The position numbers and the translations under genes were made by a program. Below, piece after piece: positions 9,219 to 20,483 of a stretch of DNA of 64,000 nt. Origin of the DNA: FEN-1191 sp963707115. GTDB lineage: Bacteria; Pseudomonadota; Gammaproteobacteria; Steroidobacterales; Steroidobacteraceae. The notes beneath the pieces were generated by a model that saw only the letters and a program-made list of their open reading frames with translations, was not told the DNA's origin and made no database searches. The DNA is taken from assembly GCA_963707115.1 (NCBI GenBank), contig CAVPOP010000003.1, forward strand, positions 62,001 to 126,000. The letters are read 5' to 3'. Every line of letters begins with the position of its first letter. The first letter of the stretch is position 1.

Positions 9219-10415
9219 TCAATGAGGGGCGAGACGGTTGTATTTCTTGAGCAGGGCCACCAGACGATCGTGTGGCAGCGCTATGGCGCGCCGGTCGTTA
9301 ATGCCGGTCATGGTCTCGGCCGCCACCAGAGCGTTGATGATGGCCTCCTCGGTGGCCTCGGCGGTGGCCTGGAAGAAGGGCGAGAGGCGATCGTTCGGAA
9401 TCATCTTGAGCGAAGGCACGCCGGTCGGCGCGCCCGCCCCGGAGTTGGCGGTGGAAAACGCCACGAAGATCTCGCCCGATTCGTTGCTGGCGGTACCCCC
9501 GGTGCGTGCTATGCCCATGGAGGCGCGCCGCGCGATGCGCTTGAGTTGGTGAGGCAGCAAAGGGGCATTGGTCGCCAGCACCACAATGATCGAGCCCACG
9601 TCGTTCCCATGGTGCGGCCGCACCCTCTCCTTATAGGCCGTGTCCTCCGGTATTTCCCGGCCCACCGGCACGCCGGCCACCGTCAGTTGCTCGCGGCTCC
9701 CAAAATTCGTTTGCACCAGCGCGCCGATCACGTACTCGCCGGAGCTGTCCTTGACCCGGCGCGAAGCAGTCCCGGTCCCTCCCTTGAACTCGTAGCAGAT
9801 CATTCCAGTGCCACCGCCCACGTTGCCCTCCGCCACCGGGCCCGAGCGGGCGCCGTCCAGCGCCGCAAATGCGTGCTCGGCCTTGACGTGGAACCCGCCC
9901 ATGTCATTGAGCCAGTCGTCCGAGGTCTCGGCGACCACCGGCAGCTGCCAGGTATCGCCCAGGTCGATCCGATAGCGCGCCAACGACCACGCAATGACCG
10001 CGTCACGCACTACGCCGACGCTCCCGGTGTTGGTGATCATGACCGGCCCAAACATCAGGCCCGACTCATCCACCCAGGTCGTGCCGGTCATTTCGCCATT
10101 GCCGTTGAGCGCGAACCAGCCGGCGAACACCGCGTCGGCGGGCGCCGATTTGCCGCGCGGCAGGATGGCGGTGACGCCGGTACGCACCGGTCCGATGCCG
10201 CGCTTGAGCGGACCGGACCCGGAGTTGAGGGTGACTTCGCCCACTTCGACCCCGGGAACGTCGGTGATGGCGTTCCAGGGGCCTGGTGTGCCGGTAAACG
10301 GCACGCCCAGATCGCGCGCCCGTGGCTTGAGCGGGGCCGCCTGCAGTACTGCGGCCAGGCCCAAAAGCATTACACCCAGGCACAGCCGGGCCCGCATCGA
10401 GTGGCGTGTCGTCAT
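9219..10415 (-). CDS. exported P1-family (DmpA/BapA-type) aminopeptidase
   Basis: 398-aa N-terminal-nucleophile peptidase of MEROPS family P1 (L-aminopeptidase D-Ala-esterase/amidase DmpA; beta-aminopeptidase BapA). Residues 1-27 form a signal peptide (RLCLGVMLLGLAAVLQA). The maturation site is visible in NDVGSIIVV: cleavage before Ser275 would free the catalytic serine, as at Gly249-Ser250 of DmpA. The upstream GNVGGGTGMICYEFKGG block is the conserved substrate-side motif. DmpA releases N-terminal D- or L-residues and BapA releases N-terminal beta-amino acids, a good upstream partner for the omega-transaminase in the same operon. Its promoter side carries a FadR-like palindrome at 10462-10483. 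Confidence 0.93.
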   Translation of the reverse strand: MTTRHSMRARLCLGVMLLGLAAVLQAAPLKPRARDLGVPFTGTPGPWNAITDVPGVEVGEVTLNSGSGPLKRGIGPVRTGVTAILPRGKSAPADAVFAGWFALNGNGEMTGTTWVDESGLMFGPVMITNTGSVGVVRDAVIAWSLARYRIDLGDTWQLPVVAETSDDWLNDMGGFHVKAEHAFAALDGARSGPVAEGNVGGGTGMICYEFKGGTGTASRRVKDSSGEYVIGALVQTNFGSREQLTVAGVPVGREIPEDTAYKERVRPHHGNDVGSIIVVLATNAPLLPHQLKRIARRASMGIARTGGTASNESGEIFVAFSTANSGAGAPTGVPSLKMIPNDRLSPFFQATAEATEEAIINALVAAETMTGINDRRAIALPHDRLVALLKKYNRLAPH

Positions 10416-10461
10416 GTTGATCTTATTGTCGCTGCCAAACCGGCAGCTTAGGTTTGCTGAT

Positions 10462-10483
10462 CCGGTCGGTCAATACCAACCGG
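10462..10483 (-). promoter_or_regulatory. putative FadR-type operator palindrome
   Basis: Nine-base arms CCGGTCGGT and ACCAACCGG enclose a 4-base CAAT centre, with one mismatched position. Read on the minus strand the core is TTGGT-ATT-GACCGA, resembling the TGGTNNNACCA-type sites bound by FadR-subfamily GntR regulators. It sits in the 99-base gap between the GntR gene and the aminopeptidase operon, 47 bases upstream of the aminopeptidase ATG. A smaller repeat (GCTGCC/GGCAGC) lies between it and the ATG. Autoregulation or control of the downstream operon by the adjacent GntR protein is an inference. Confidence 0.5.
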
Positions 10484-10514
10484 GATGCGCGAGCGCCGGT
10501 GCGAGGGCGCGGCG

Positions 10515-11237
10515 CTAGATCTCGACGCGACTGTTCAGGTCAATGCCCGCAAGGTCAAAGCCGCGCCGGTAGTCCCGTATGTGCTTCTCGGTCCAGGAAC
10601 GCGCGGCCGCCACATCCCCGCCGCGGATCGCGTCCAGAATCTTGCGCTGCGCGGCGGCAATGCGCGAGCGTGCCGCGGCCACCTCGTCAATGATGGTCCT
10701 GAGGGAGGGCGCGAGCAGTTGCAGCAGGGACTCATGGGCCAGCATCAGCACGCGATTGTGCGTCGCCTCGCCGACGTGGCGGAAGAAATCCGCGGCCTGG
10801 CGGGCGGCCGCTTCCGGATCGCGCTGCAGCGCCTGCCCGACGGTGGCCTCGATGACGGCCAGGTCGGCCACGCGCCGGGTGCGCGCGGCCGTCTCGGCGA
10901 TCGGGGGTTCCAGGATGGTCAGTCCCTCCCAGACGTCGCGAATGGTGACGTCGTGGAGGGCGAGGGCGCGACTTAGCCCCTCGGCGATCGTCGCCCGCTC
11001 GGGCCGGCTCACCATCATCAGCTTTGAGCCGCGATGCCGGCGCACGATGCCGGTCGATTCGAGCTCGCGCAGCGCTTCGCGCACTGTCGAGCGATTGACG
11101 CCAAATTGCCGGGCCAGCTCCAGTTCGGAGGGCAGCCGGTCGCCGGCGCTCAGGGTGCGATCGCTGATGCGATCGATGAGTGCGGTGGCCACCTTGCGGT
11201 AGGCGGGCTCGAATTCCAACGGTGCGAACTCGACCAT
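10515..11237 (-). CDS. FadR-subfamily GntR transcriptional regulator
   Basis: 240-aa repressor/activator. The N-terminal winged helix (residues about 10-75) has the GntR signature AGDRLPSELELARQFGV, NRSTVREALRELES and the wing GIVRRHRGS. The C-terminal all-helical FCD domain (about 95-235) binds small carboxylates in this subfamily; Asp and His candidates for its metal/ligand site occur in FFRHVGEATHN and EKHIRDYRRG. The ATG overlaps the stop of isovaleryl-CoA dehydrogenase by one base, so it is the second gene of that transcript. It may regulate the leucine genes, the aminopeptidase operon that follows, or both. The usual proteobacterial leucine regulators LiuR (MerR) and LiuQ (TetR) are absent. 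Confidence 0.92.
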   Translation of the reverse strand: MVEFAPLEFEPAYRKVATALIDRISDRTLSAGDRLPSELELARQFGVNRSTVREALRELESTGIVRRHRGSKLMMVSRPERATIAEGLSRALALHDVTIRDVWEGLTILEPPIAETAARTRRVADLAVIEATVGQALQRDPEAAARQAADFFRHVGEATHNRVLMLAHESLLQLLAPSLRTIIDEVAAARSRIAAAQRKILDAIRGGDVAAARSWTEKHIRDYRRGFDLAGIDLNSRVEI

Positions 11238-12409
11238 CAGGCACTTCTCTGGTAGAGCTCGCGCCCGATCAGGAGCCGACGCACCTCCTGGGTGCCGGCG
11301 CCAATCTCATAGAGCTTGGCGTCCCGCAGCAGCCGCCCGGCCGGGTAGTCGTTGATGTAGCCGTTGCCGCCGAGGATCTGCACTGCATCGAGCGCGCCCA
11401 GGGTCGCCTTCTCGGCGGCGAACAGGATGGCGCCGGCGGCATCCTGGCGGGTGCATTTGCCGGCGTCGCAGGCGCGGCCGACCGCATAGACAAAGGCGCG
11501 GGCCGCATTGAGATTGGTGTACAGATCGGCCACCTTCGCCTGCATCAGCTGAAAGGTGCCTATCGGTTCACCAAACTGCCGGCGCTCGTGCACGTAGGGA
11601 AGCACCACATCGAGCACCGCAGCGAGGATCCCCAGGGGACCCGCGGCGAGCACGGCGCGCTCGTAATCCAGGCCGCTCATGAGCACTTTCACGCCGCGGT
11701 CCAGCTGGCCCAGCACATTTTCGGCCGGCACCTCGCACCCCTCGAACACCAGCTCGCAGGTGTTCGAGCCGCGCATGCCGAGCTTGTCGAGTTTCTGGGC
11801 GGTGCTGTAGCCGGCAAAGCCGCGCTCGACTATGAACGCCGTGATGCCCTTGGACCCCGCCGCCGGGCTGGTCTTGGCATAGACCACGAGAACCTCGGCA
11901 TCCGGGCCGTTGGTGATCCACATCTTGCGGCCCGTCAATACGTACCGGTCGCCGCGCTTCTCGGCCCGCAGCTGCATCGAGACCACGTCAGAACCGGCGC
12001 CGGGCTCGGACATGGCCAGCGCCCCGACGTGCTCGCCGCTGACCAGCTTGGGCAGATAGCGGTCGCGCTGGGCGTCGGTGCCGTTGAGCCGTAGCTGGTT
12101 CACGCACAGGTTCGAGTGCGCGCCATAAGAGAGTCCGACCGAGGCCGAGGCCCGCGAAATCTCCTCCATCGCCACGATATGCGCGAGGTAACCGAGATCG
12201 GCGCCGCCCCAGCGCTCGGGCACGGTGAGCCCGTGCAATCCCTGCGCGCCCAGTTTCGGCCACAGCTGGCGCGGAAACTCGTTGCTGCGATCGATCTGCT
12301 CGGCCAGCGGAGCGATCTCGGCGCGCGCAAAGCGGCGCACCTGGGCGCGCACCTCATCGAGGGTTTCGCCCAGGCCAAAGTCGAAGTCGCAGGCGTCGAG
12401 GGTGGACAT
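11237..12409 (-). CDS. liuA: isovaleryl-CoA dehydrogenase
   Basis: 390-aa flavoenzyme of leucine degradation, converting isovaleryl-CoA to 3-methylcrotonyl-CoA with electrons passed to ETF. Full acyl-CoA dehydrogenase fold: GLTVPERWGGADLGY, MSEPGAGSDVVSMQ for FAD contact, WITNGPDA, and the C-terminal QILGGNGYINDYP motif. The catalytic base is at the position distinctive of isovaleryl-CoA dehydrogenases, Glu250 in LDYERAVLAAGPLG, rather than the C-terminal glutamate used by most acyl-CoA dehydrogenases. It is divergent from the carboxylase subunit gene whose enzyme acts on its product, across a 65-base shared promoter region. Cotranscribed with gntR. Confidence 0.96.
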   Translation of the reverse strand: MSTLDACDFDFGLGETLDEVRAQVRRFARAEIAPLAEQIDRSNEFPRQLWPKLGAQGLHGLTVPERWGGADLGYLAHIVAMEEISRASASVGLSYGAHSNLCVNQLRLNGTDAQRDRYLPKLVSGEHVGALAMSEPGAGSDVVSMQLRAEKRGDRYVLTGRKMWITNGPDAEVLVVYAKTSPAAGSKGITAFIVERGFAGYSTAQKLDKLGMRGSNTCELVFEGCEVPAENVLGQLDRGVKVLMSGLDYERAVLAAGPLGILAAVLDVVLPYVHERRQFGEPIGTFQLMQAKVADLYTNLNAARAFVYAVGRACDAGKCTRQDAAGAILFAAEKATLGALDAVQILGGNGYINDYPAGRLLRDAKLYEIGAGTQEVRRLLIGRELYQRSA

Positions 12410-12438
12410 CAGCTTGCTCCCGGGCTAGGCATGGTGCT

Positions 12439-12467
12439 ATTATCGGACAATCGGACTATTAAGGCAA
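12439..12467 (-). promoter_or_regulatory. putative liuA promoter with direct-repeat operator
   Basis: On the minus strand a TTGCCT box (12462-12467) and a GATAAT box (12439-12444) are separated by exactly 17 bases, a good sigma-70-like match ending about 30 bases before the liuA ATG. Within it, on the plus strand, ATCGGAC is repeated at 12442-12448 and 12450-12456 with an 8-base period, covering the -10 and spacer. This is the only shared control region of the divergent leucine genes, so the repeat is a reasonable operator candidate. The binding protein is unknown. Confidence 0.5.
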
Positions 12468-12474
12468 GGCCCTC

Positions 12475-14082
<1,608 letters not shown>

Positions 14083-14092
14083 GAATTCAGTG

Positions 14093-16087
<1,995 letters not shown>

Positions 16088-16096
16088 GGGAACGCA

Positions 16097-16591
16097 ATGC
16101 CGATCTCGGGTGAAGTCTACCGGCAGTTGGGCCGCGCTTCGGCCGGCGCCATAGCGGTCGTGGCGGCCTATGATCACGAGCGTTCGGCGATCATCGCATT
16201 GACCGTCTCTTCATTCGTCACCCTGTCCTTTGACCCGCCGTTGGTGATGTTCGCCATCCAGCACGACACGGCCAGCTACGCCTCGATGGTGACGAGCCGT
16301 TCGTTCGGAGTGAGCCTGCTGAATGCCGGGCAGACCGACGTGGCCCGTTGCTTCGCCAGCCAGGGCCGCGGGCGCTCCGGCCCGGAGTCGTTTGAGCGCG
16401 GGCCAAAGCTCCAGGTACCCTTGATCCCGGAGGCACTCGCCCAGATCGAATGCCTGACGCACGAACTGTTTGCGAGCGGCGATCATGCCATCGTGGTCGG
16501 CATGGTCGAGGGGGTACACACCCGGCCGGGCCAGCCGCTACTGTATTTCTCGCGCCAGTACGGTGGCTTCACGCCCCTGACCGGTGCCTGA
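16097..16591 (+). CDS. flavin reductase-like FMN-binding protein
   Basis: 164-aa protein of the flavin_reduct/HpaC-DIM6 family: short NAD(P)H:flavin oxidoreductases that supply reduced FMN or FAD to a partner monooxygenase, folded as a split-barrel dimer. The family pattern runs GAIAVVAAYD, IALTVSSFVTLSFDPPLVMFAI (read in parts), SRSFGVSLLNAGQ and ARCFASQG, then a GDHAIVVGMVEG strand. A clear Shine-Dalgarno (GAGGGA) stands 5 bases before the ATG. It lies 9 bases after the biotin subunit, in the leucine operon, though no leucine-pathway step needs it and no monooxygenase oxygenase component is adjacent. Its partner is unknown. Confidence 0.88.
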   Translation: MPISGEVYRQLGRASAGAIAVVAAYDHERSAIIALTVSSFVTLSFDPPLVMFAIQHDTASYASMVTSRSFGVSLLNAGQTDVARCFASQGRGRSGPESFERGPKLQVPLIPEALAQIECLTHELFASGDHAIVVGMVEGVHTRPGQPLLYFSRQYGGFTPLTGA

Positions 16592-16829
16592 TCCGCCAGC
16601 GCCGGTGCGCAAGTCCGTCGGCCTGCGCGCTCGCCGCCGTACTCCGCCGCGATGGCGGCGCACCGTCCGCGCAGCCCTGTTGCACCGGTCGGCGCGAGCG
16701 CTAGCGAATCGCTGACCCAGGCCCGCCACGCGCCCCGGGAGGATCTGTCGCAGAGCCTGCCACGGCGGCGCGATGCGCGCGCCCAGGCGACCCAGTAAGA
16801 TGCCCACCATGTCACCGGAGAGTAAAGCG

Positions 16830-17977
16830 ATGCTCGAGACGCGATCGCCCTGGATGGACGATGACCTGCAGATCTTTCGCGACGCCGTGGCGAAGTTTGC
16901 GGAAGCGGAGATGCTGCCGCAGGAAGCGCAGTGGCGCGCGCAGCACAACGTCGGCAGGGAGATCTGGCGACGGGCCGGCGAGCTGGGCTTTCTGTGCACC
17001 GACATCCCGGCAGAGTACGGCGGCGCCGGCGCGGACTTTCGCTATGAGGCGGTCGTCTACGAGGAACTCAACCGCCGCGGCCTGAGCGGGTTTGGCCAGG
17101 GCGTGCACAGCATCGCCGCGCATTACCTGCTCAACCACGGCACCGAGGAGCAGAAGCGCAGGCTCCTGCCCGGCATGGCGCGGGGCGAACTGATCGGCGC
17201 CATCGGCATCACCGAGCCGGGCGCGGGCTCGGACATGAAGGGGATCCGCACGCGCGCGGTGCGCGATGGCGATCACTACGTCGTCAACGGCTCGAAGATA
17301 TTCATCAGCAACGGCTTACTGGCCGGCCTGATCGCGCTGGTGGTCAGGACCGATCCCGGCCCTGGCTCGAAGAGCATTTCCCTGCTGATGGTGGAGACCA
17401 GGATCCTCCCCGGATACCGCGTCGGTCGCGTGCTGGACAAGATGGGTCTGCATGCGCAGGACACCTCCGAGTTGTTCTTCGACGGCGCGCGCGTGCCAGC
17501 CGCCAACCTGCTGGGCGGCGAGGAGGGCAAGGGCATGTACCAGCTGATGAGCGACCTGCCCTATGAGCGCATCCTGATCGCGGTCAGCGGCGTGGCCGTC
17601 ATGGAGGGTGCGCTCGCCGCGACACTTGAGCTACACCCGGGAGCGCAAGGCCTTCGGACAGTCGATATCGGAGTTTCAGAACACCAAGTTCAAGCTGGCG
17701 GAAATCGCCACCATCGTGCGCATTGCCCGCACCTTCATCGACGACTGCATCCGACGCGTGAGCGTCGGGGCAGCTCGACACGGTGACCGCTTCGATGGCC
17801 AAGTGGTGGATCACCGACATGCAGCAGAAGGTCCTGGACGAGTGCGTGCAGCTGCACGGCGGCTACGGCTACATGGAGGAATTCCTGGTCTGCCGCATGT
17901 TCGCCGACAGCCGTGTGCAGCGCATCTACGGCGGGACCAATGAAATCATGAAGGAAGTGATATCGCGGGGCCTCTAG
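16830..17977 (+). pseudogene. acyl-CoA dehydrogenase with two frameshifts
   Basis: Acyl-CoA dehydrogenase of about 381 aa when repaired. The ATG at 16830 follows a GGAGAG ribosome site at about 9 bases. Motifs: DIPAEYGGAGADFRYEAV, ITEPGAGSDMKGIRTRAV, FISNGLLAG, and after the shifts YTRERKAFGQSISEFQNTKF, QLHGGYGYMEEF and RIYGGTNEIMKEVI. The frame moves by +1 near 17624 (ACACTTGAG) and again near 17769 (in a run of G), and all three pieces are strongly conserved. In this subfamily the catalytic glutamate is in the C-terminal IYGGTNEI region, unlike the isovaleryl-CoA dehydrogenase upstream. Long-chain or citronellyl-type substrates are possible; specificity is not readable. The shifts share their character with those in the biotin subunit. 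Confidence 0.82.
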
Positions 17978-18076
17978 GCCGAGCCGCCCAAATCGCCCAC
18001 CCGCGCCGAGCGTGGTATGGTAATTTGCGCGCTCTGATCGGGGGTCTTGCCGTGCATGGCGCCAAGGAGCCACTAC

Positions 18077-19177
18077 ATGCGTAATTCGATTAGTGTCGCG
18101 TTTGCGTTGCTTGCTCTGGCCTACGGCTCGAGTGCGCTGGCGGGCAAGACCCGCAACGTGGTTCTGATAATCAGCGACGGCCTGCGGCCGGAAGAGATTT
18201 TCGGCGGCGCCGAACTGGAGCTGATCAACAAGTCCGACGTCGGCGGCTGGTATTCGGCCGATGCCCTGCGCAAGCGTTTCTACGATCCGGACCCCAAGAA
18301 GAGCCGCAAACTGCTGTTCCCCTTCATCTGGGGGACGGTGGCCACCCAGGGGCAACTGCTCGGCAACGCCCAGATCGGGAGCCACGCAAAAGTCACCAAC
18401 GGCCTGTACTTCTCGTACCCGGGCTATAACGAGATGTCGACGGGGGTGGCCGATCCGCGCATCAATAGCAACGAGTACGGACCCAACCCCAACGCGACCG
18501 TGTTCGAGTGGCTGGCGGGCAGGCCCGGATATAAGGACCAGGTGGATATATTCGGCACCTGGGAGAATTTCCACGACATCTTTAACGAAAAGCGCAGCCA
18601 CCTGCCGGTGCGCGCCGGCGGCAATCTGGTGGATGCGAGCGATCACAGTCCGCGCGGGCTGCTGCTGCGGAGCCTGTACGAGACCACCACGCGCCTGGAG
18701 GGCACCGACCCGTTTGACTCCTTCCTGAATGTCAGCGTCCTGGATTACCTGCAGGCCCACCACCCACGGGTGATGTTTATCGGCTATGGCGATACCGACA
18801 GCTGGGCGCACAGCGGCCGGTACGACCTGGTGCTCGAGACCGCGCACAGCTTTGACAGCTACGTCGCGGCCCTGTGGCAGCGCATGCAGTCCATGCCGGA
18901 GTACAAGGACCAGACCACGTTTATCATCTCGGCGGATCACGGCCGCGGACACGGCCTCGTGGACTGGAAGGATCACGGCGTCGAGCAAAAGGGATCGGAG
19001 AACATCTGGATGGCCGTGATTGGTCCGGACACTCCGGCGCTAGGCGAACGCCACAACGTGGCGACCGTCACGCAGTCGCAGATCGCCGCCACCATCGCGG
19101 CGCTGCTGGGCGAGGACTACGGCGCGGCGGTGCCGAAGGCGGCCAAGCCGCTGCTCGATGTGCTGACGACTCATTGA
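18077..19177 (+). CDS. exported alkaline-phosphatase-superfamily hydrolase
   Basis: 366-aa predicted periplasmic metal-dependent hydrolase. The ATG at 18077 is chosen over the one at 18047 because it follows AAGGAG at 7 bases and starts a signal peptide (MRNSISVAFALLALAYG, SALA cleavage). Phosphodiesterase/sulfatase-fold metal positions are seen in NVVLIISDGLRPEEIFGG, GYGDTDSWAHSGRYD (Asp and His) and FIISADHGRGH plus the following DHGVEQKGSENIW histidine. The fold hydrolyses phosphate or sulfate esters; the nucleophile (Ser/Thr) is not obvious. It overlaps the putative TTG start of the MFS gene by four bases (TTGA), so product uptake by that carrier is a reasonable inference. Confidence 0.85.
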   Translation: MRNSISVAFALLALAYGSSALAGKTRNVVLIISDGLRPEEIFGGAELELINKSDVGGWYSADALRKRFYDPDPKKSRKLLFPFIWGTVATQGQLLGNAQIGSHAKVTNGLYFSYPGYNEMSTGVADPRINSNEYGPNPNATVFEWLAGRPGYKDQVDIFGTWENFHDIFNEKRSHLPVRAGGNLVDASDHSPRGLLLRSLYETTTRLEGTDPFDSFLNVSVLDYLQAHHPRVMFIGYGDTDSWAHSGRYDLVLETAHSFDSYVAALWQRMQSMPEYKDQTTFIISADHGRGHGLVDWKDHGVEQKGSENIWMAVIGPDTPALGERHNVATVTQSQIAATIAALLGEDYGAAVPKAAKPLLDVLTTH

Positions 19178-20454
19178 ATACGCCGCCTGGTCGTATTCTG
19201 CCTGGCGCTGGCTTGACGGCCGTCGCAGGCCCGCTGGACGCGTCCCGCCGCCCGGTGCGCGTGGTACTGCTGCTGGCCGCGGCGGTCGGGATTAACTACA
19301 TTGATCGCGGAAATCTCGCCACCGCGGCGCCCCTGATACAGGACGAGCTGCACCTCAGCGCGACACAGCTGGGCTTTCTGCTCTCGGCGTTCTTCTGGAC
19401 CTACGTCACGGCGATGGCGCCGGCAGGCTGGCTGGCGGAACGCTACGGCGCCCGCCGGGTGCTCGCCGGCGGCGTGGCGATCTGGTCGGTGGCCACGCTC
19501 CTGACCGGGCTGGCGAATGGCTTGATCATGCTGCTGCTGCTGCGGCTGCTCCTCGGCCTGGGCGAAAGCACCGCCTTTCCGAGCGCCTCCAAAGCGCTGG
19601 CCAGCGAAGTGCCGCCCAGCCAGCTGGGGCTCGCCAACGGCGTGATGAGCTTCGGATACCTCGTGGGGCCTGCCGTCGGCACGTACCTGGGCGGCATGCT
19701 GATGGCCAGAGTCGGCTGGCGGCCGGTGTTCGTGCTGTTCGGCTGCCTATCGCTGCTGTGGCTGTGGCCGTGGCTGCGCACGCCGCAAGGTCCGAGCGTT
19801 AGGACGGCCGCGGCCAGCGGCGAGATTCCCTCTTTCGCCCGCATTCTCCGCCAGCGCGGACTGTGGGGCGCCTCACTGGGCCACTTCGCCAGCAACTACA
19901 ATTTCTATTTCATTCTGGCCTGGCTGCCGATCTACCTGGTCAAGGTGCGCGGATTTTCAATGGAGTCCATGGCGGCCATTGCCGGCGGCGCCTATCTCAT
20001 CAATGCGATTAGCGCGCTGCTGATGGGCTGGGGGACCGACGCCTGGTGTCGGGCCGGGCGCTCGCCCGACGTCATCTACAAGGGAGTCATGGCCCTGAGC
20101 CATGTGGCCACGATCGGCTGCATGGTGGGCATGGTGCTGTTGCCGATCAGTGGCTCGATTGCCTGCCTGTTCGGTTACGAAGTGGTCTGTGGCCTCTCCT
20201 CGCCGGGCGTGTACGCGATCCCGCAGATCCTGGCGGGCCCGCAGGCGGCCGGCCGCTGGGTCGGTGTGCAAAACACCTGCGGCAACGTTGCCGGAATCAT
20301 CGCGCCCGCCCTCACCGGCATGCTCATTGACTGGTCGGGCAGTTTTGTGAGCGCCTTTGTGCTGGCGGCGGCGATCAACGTGCTAGGTCTGCTGGGCTGG
20401 CTGTTCATCCTGCCCAGGATTGCGCCCCTGAACTGGCAACAGCAGGGCGCCTAG
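19174..20454 (+). CDS. MFS transporter, anion:cation symporter (ACS)-like
   Basis: Twelve-helix major facilitator of about 426 aa. Helix 1 carries VGINYIDRGNLATAAPLIQ, typical of the ACS/phthalate-glucarate permease group, followed by the signature loop WLAERYGARRVLAGG and LLGLGESTAFPSASKALA in helices 4-5. A TTG overlapping the previous stop is proposed as start; TTG 19213 or GTG 19255 would give only shorter N-terminal tails. ACS members carry organic anions such as tartrate, glucarate or glycerol phosphate with protons. Coupling to the upstream alkaline-phosphatase-like hydrolase suggests import of the dephosphorylated or desulfated product. Confidence 0.88.
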   Translation: MNTPPGRILPGAGLTAVAGPLDASRRPVRVVLLLAAAVGINYIDRGNLATAAPLIQDELHLSATQLGFLLSAFFWTYVTAMAPAGWLAERYGARRVLAGGVAIWSVATLLTGLANGLIMLLLLRLLLGLGESTAFPSASKALASEVPPSQLGLANGVMSFGYLVGPAVGTYLGGMLMARVGWRPVFVLFGCLSLLWLWPWLRTPQGPSVRTAAASGEIPSFARILRQRGLWGASLGHFASNYNFYFILAWLPIYLVKVRGFSMESMAAIAGGAYLINAISALLMGWGTDAWCRAGRSPDVIYKGVMALSHVATIGCMVGMVLLPISGSIACLFGYEVVCGLSSPGVYAIPQILAGPQAAGRWVGVQNTCGNVAGIIAPALTGMLIDWSGSFVSAFVLAAAINVLGLLGWLFILPRIAPLNWQQQGA

Positions 20455-20483
20455 GCGCAGGCTGCGCGGGCCGGGACGGAACG

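Noticed and set aside
17735..18988. Long minus-strand frame over the alkaline-phosphatase-like gene
   Set aside because: The sense strand has a signal peptide, ribosome site and metal motifs; the antisense product has none.
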